Source of the DNA: Blastococcus sp.
Lineage (GTDB): Bacteria > Actinomycetota > Actinomycetes > Mycobacteriales > Geodermatophilaceae
DNA: 6,669 nt
Direction: 5' to 3'
Assembly: GCA_025963345.1 (NCBI GenBank)
Contig: JAOPUS010000151.1
Coordinates: forward strand, 1-6,669
Numbering within the stretch: position 1 is the stretch's first letter; each line of letters begins with the position of its first letter. A program made the position numbers and the translations under genes. Below the pieces are notes generated by a model that saw only the letters and a list, made by a program, of their open reading frames with translations, was not told the DNA's origin and did no database searches. Positions 4,792-6,669 of this stretch are shown in pieces.

Positions 4792-5629
4792 GTGCCAGGC
4801 ACGCAGCGCTTTCCCGTGACGGCGAATCGGGCGGCTGGACCGGCCGACGATGCCCCTGTCGAAGCAGCGTTGAGCACACTGCGCACGGGTGCGGACGTGA
4901 CCGTGGCCGCCACTGCCGATGAGACCGAACTGGTCGAAGCGCTGGCCGATCTCCGAGATCGCCGGTTGATCGTCATCGGTGGAGACGGCTCGGTGCATGC
5001 CGCGGTCAACGCGCTCGACCGGGTGCGGCATCTGGATCCGCGTGACTCCGTGGGCGTCATTTCGCGTGGCACCGGCAATGATCTGGCCCGAGCCCTCGGG
5101 CTACCGCTGGGCGGTTGCCACGGCCGCTGTCGTGCTCGACGGCCATCCGCGCCCGCCGGACGTCCTGCGTGACGACGAGCCGGACTGATCGTCAACGTAG
5201 GGGTCGGGGCGCTGGCCACCGCCGAAGCCATGCGGTTCAAGAGCCGGCTCGGCACCGGGGCCTTCCCGCTCGGCGCGGCGGTCGCCGAGGTGACCAGCAG
5301 CCGTCGACTTCCGGGTGGAGGTCGACGGCGACGTCCTCGCCCACGACGAGGGCGGCTGGACGGCCGACGGGAGCACCGGTGTCCTCATGCTCGGGGTGTG
5401 CAACCGGCCCACGATCGCGGGCGGCACGCCCCTTGCCTCGGCGCGCTCCCCGACGACGTCTGGCCGACGTTGTCGTGTGTACGACTGCGGTCCGTTGGCC
5501 TGAGCTGCTTTCGAGGCGGCGCTGCTCGCCGGGTCCCACACCAACCGTCCCGACGTCCGGCTGGGCCGCGGCCGGCAGGCCACCTTCCGGGGACCCCCGA
5601 CCGAGGTCAGCGCGGACGGGGAACTGTAG
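4792..5629 (+). pseudogene. Diacylglycerol/lipid kinase family (DAGK catalytic domain, YegS-like) pseudogene
   Basis: The start is probably the GTG at 4792 after a G-rich stretch, leading to FPVTANRAAGPADDAPVEAA. The catalytic domain follows in the same frame: RRLIVIGGDGSVHAAVNAL contains the nucleotide-binding GGDGxxxxxxxN signature (GGDG at 4978-4989), and ISRGTGNDLARALGLPL (5059-5109) holds the GTGNDxAR block, with arginine in place of the usual proline. The frame then changes near 5105 (AAVVLDGHPRPPDVLRDD), returns near 5185 (LIVNVGVGALATAEAMRF), shifts near 5300 (DFRVEVDGDVLAHDE, then GVLMLGVCNRPTIAGGTPLA), shifts near 5455 (LADVVVCTTAV) and shifts again near 5508 (FEAALLAGSHTNRPDVRL to SADGEL, TAG at 5627-5629). 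All segments are in family order and the total length is close to a normal ~290-residue enzyme. Intact members phosphorylate diacylglycerol or related lipids at the membrane. This copy is broken unless the indels are sequencing errors. Confidence 0.75.
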
Positions 5630-5741
5630 GTGGCGGTCGGATCCCGGATGTGGTCCGTGGAGCACCACGCCTGTCCATGCTCGTCCCACCGTGACAGCGT
5701 TGAGCTGTGGCTTTTCGAGGCGACGAACGGGAGGCACCGCG
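5630..5741. promoter_or_regulatory. Upstream region and ribosome-binding site of the alcohol dehydrogenase gene
   Basis: This 112-base spacer lies between the lipid-kinase pseudogene and the dehydrogenase. GGGAGG at 5729-5734 lies 7 bases before the GTG at 5742, an ideal spacing. No -35/-10 pair can be named with confidence, but a promoter is likely here because everything upstream is decayed. Confidence 0.5.
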
Positions 5742-6669
5742 GTGCACGCCTGGGTGGTTGACGTCCCCGGACCGGTCGACGCCGGTCCGCTGCGGCGGGT
5801 GGAGCGAGACCTCCCCGAGCCCGGGCCGGGCCAGGTCCGGGTCCGCGTCACCTGCTGCGGGGTGTGCCGCACCGACCTGCACCTGGCGGAGGGCGACCTA
5901 CCGCCGCGCAGGCCGGCCGTCATCCCGGGGCACGAGATCGTCGGGGTCGTCGACGCGCTGGGCGACGGGGTGTCCCGGTTCGCGGTGGGGGAGCGGATCG
6001 GCGTCGCCTGGCTCGGGCGCGCCGACGGCACCTGCCGCTATTGCCGGCGCGGCGACGAGAACCTCTGCACCAGCCCGCTGTTCACCGGCTGGGACCTCGA
6101 CGGCGGCTACGCCGACGCCTGCCTGGCCGATGAGCGGTTCGCCTACCGGGTGTCCGACGCGCTGGACGACGCGCAGATGGCGCCGCTGCTGTGCGCCGGC
6201 ATCATCGGCTACCGGGCGCTGCGCTGCGCCGACGTCCCGCCCGGGGGCCGCCTCGGCATCTACGGCTTCGGTGGCAGTGCGCACCTGACTGTGCAGGTCG
6301 CCCTCGCACAGGGCATGCGGGTGCACGTCTTCACCCGGGGGGAGCACAACCAGGCACTGGCTGCCGAGCTGGGCGCCGACTCAGTGGGCGGCGCGGCCGA
6401 TCCCTCGCCCGAGCCGCTGGACGGTGCGATCCTGTTTGCCCCCGCCGGTGAGCTCGTGCCGGTCGCGCTGCGCGCACTGGACCGCGGCGCCACCCTGGCG
6501 GTGGCAGGCATCTGGCTGTCGGCGATTCCCGGCCTGGACTACGCCGCCGAACTGTTCGACGAGCGGCGGCTGCGCAGCGTCACGGCCAATACCCGCCGCG
6601 ACGGCGAGGAGTTCCTCCGCCTGGCCGAGCGGCTCGGCGTCCGGGCGAGGACCGTCGCCTATCCGATGG
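5742..6669 (+). CDS. Zinc-dependent alcohol dehydrogenase, AdhA-type (3' end outside window)
   Basis: The open frame runs 309 codons to the window edge with no stop. Members of this medium-chain dehydrogenase subgroup (zinc-binding alcohol dehydrogenase family, like mycobacterial AdhA) are about 330 residues, so only a short tail is missing. They interconvert alcohols and aldehydes with NAD(P) in the cytosol. Visible features are the GroES-like domain with PEPGPGQVRVRV (26-37) and GVCRTDLHLAEGDLP (40-54), GHE (63-65), LLCAGIIGYRAL (149-160), the Rossmann motif IYGFGGSAHL (173-182) and ILFAPAGELVPVAL (230-243), then LRSVTANTR (277-285). Catalytic zinc ligands would be C42, H64 and C151. The structural zinc lobe normally has four cysteines (Cx2Cx2Cx7C); here C98, C101 and C109 are present but the first position is D95. 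The GTG start is supported by GGGAGG 7 bases upstream. Codon use is strongly G/C-ending and the frame is undamaged. Confidence 0.93.
   Translation, partial: MHAWVVDVPGPVDAGPLRRVERDLPEPGPGQVRVRVTCCGVCRTDLHLAEGDLPPRRPAVIPGHEIVGVVDALGDGVSRFAVGERIGVAWLGRADGTCRYCRRGDENLCTSPLFTGWDLDGGYADACLADERFAYRVSDALDDAQMAPLLCAGIIGYRALRCADVPPGGRLGIYGFGGSAHLTVQVALAQGMRVHVFTRGEHNQALAAELGADSVGGAADPSPEPLDGAILFAPAGELVPVALRALDRGATLAVAGIWLSAIPGLDYAAELFDERRLRSVTANTRRDGEEFLRLAERLGVRARTVAYPM

Noticed and set aside
4792..5629. Programmed frameshifting as an explanation for the lipid-kinase frame changes
   Set aside because: Frame changes in both directions at four or more sites without slippery heptamers or consistent structure do not fit programmed frameshifting. 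Pseudogenisation or sequence error is simpler.
1..6669. CRISPR array, tRNA or rRNA gene, insertion sequence or toxin-antitoxin pair
   Set aside because: No regularly spaced repeats, RNA signatures, transposase motifs, terminal inverted repeats or paired small genes were found on either strand.

Overview
The window is very GC-rich. Its genes use almost only G- or C-ending codons and often start with GTG, which points to an actinomycete; a soil or rock-dwelling lineage such as Geodermatophilaceae or Pseudonocardiales is a guess from protein style. I see four genes that look intact inside the window: a small unknown protein, an LLM-class flavin oxidoreductase, an MHS-type MFS transporter, and an AdhA-type zinc alcohol dehydrogenase that runs off the right edge. 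Six other stretches are recognisable but broken gene remnants.

Layout, left to right. Positions 1-531 hold no convincing gene, only a perfect GC-rich hairpin and a short inverted repeat. Positions 532-702 (+) carry the N-terminal stub of a [NiFe]-hydrogenase small-subunit-like protein. Positions 759-965 (+) encode a 68-residue unknown protein that overlaps tail-to-tail with the LLM oxidoreductase gene (917-1957, -). Behind it on the same strand are a frameshifted, 3'-truncated GH16 glycoside hydrolase remnant (about 2044-2559, -), an unassigned 170-base stretch, and the first ~37 codons of a decayed 5-oxoprolinase subunit A gene (pxpA/LamB-YcsF, about 2733-2845, -). The pxpA start overlaps the stop of the intact MHS-family transporter (2842-4173, -). 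Right of the transporter the strand switches. There is the C-terminal tail of a flavin-containing monooxygenase (about 4291-4505, +) with an in-frame TGA and a 14-bp tandem duplication, then the tail of a membrane protein (4506-4713, +), a diacylglycerol/lipid-kinase pseudogene that changes frame at least four times (about 4792-5629, +), and finally the alcohol dehydrogenase (5742 to edge, +).

The intact genes do not form one obvious pathway. The transporter and pxpA clearly once formed a coupled pair, so the transporter probably served uptake of 5-oxoproline or a related small carboxylate. The main story is a gene graveyard: six independent remnants in 6.7 kb, several repairable by single-base indels. 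Either this is a neutral, rearrangement-prone segment between conserved genes, or some indels are sequencing errors. The truncations, the nonsense codon and the tandem duplication argue that much of the decay is real. I found no evidence of a new multi-gene system, CRISPR array, RNA gene or complete mobile element.
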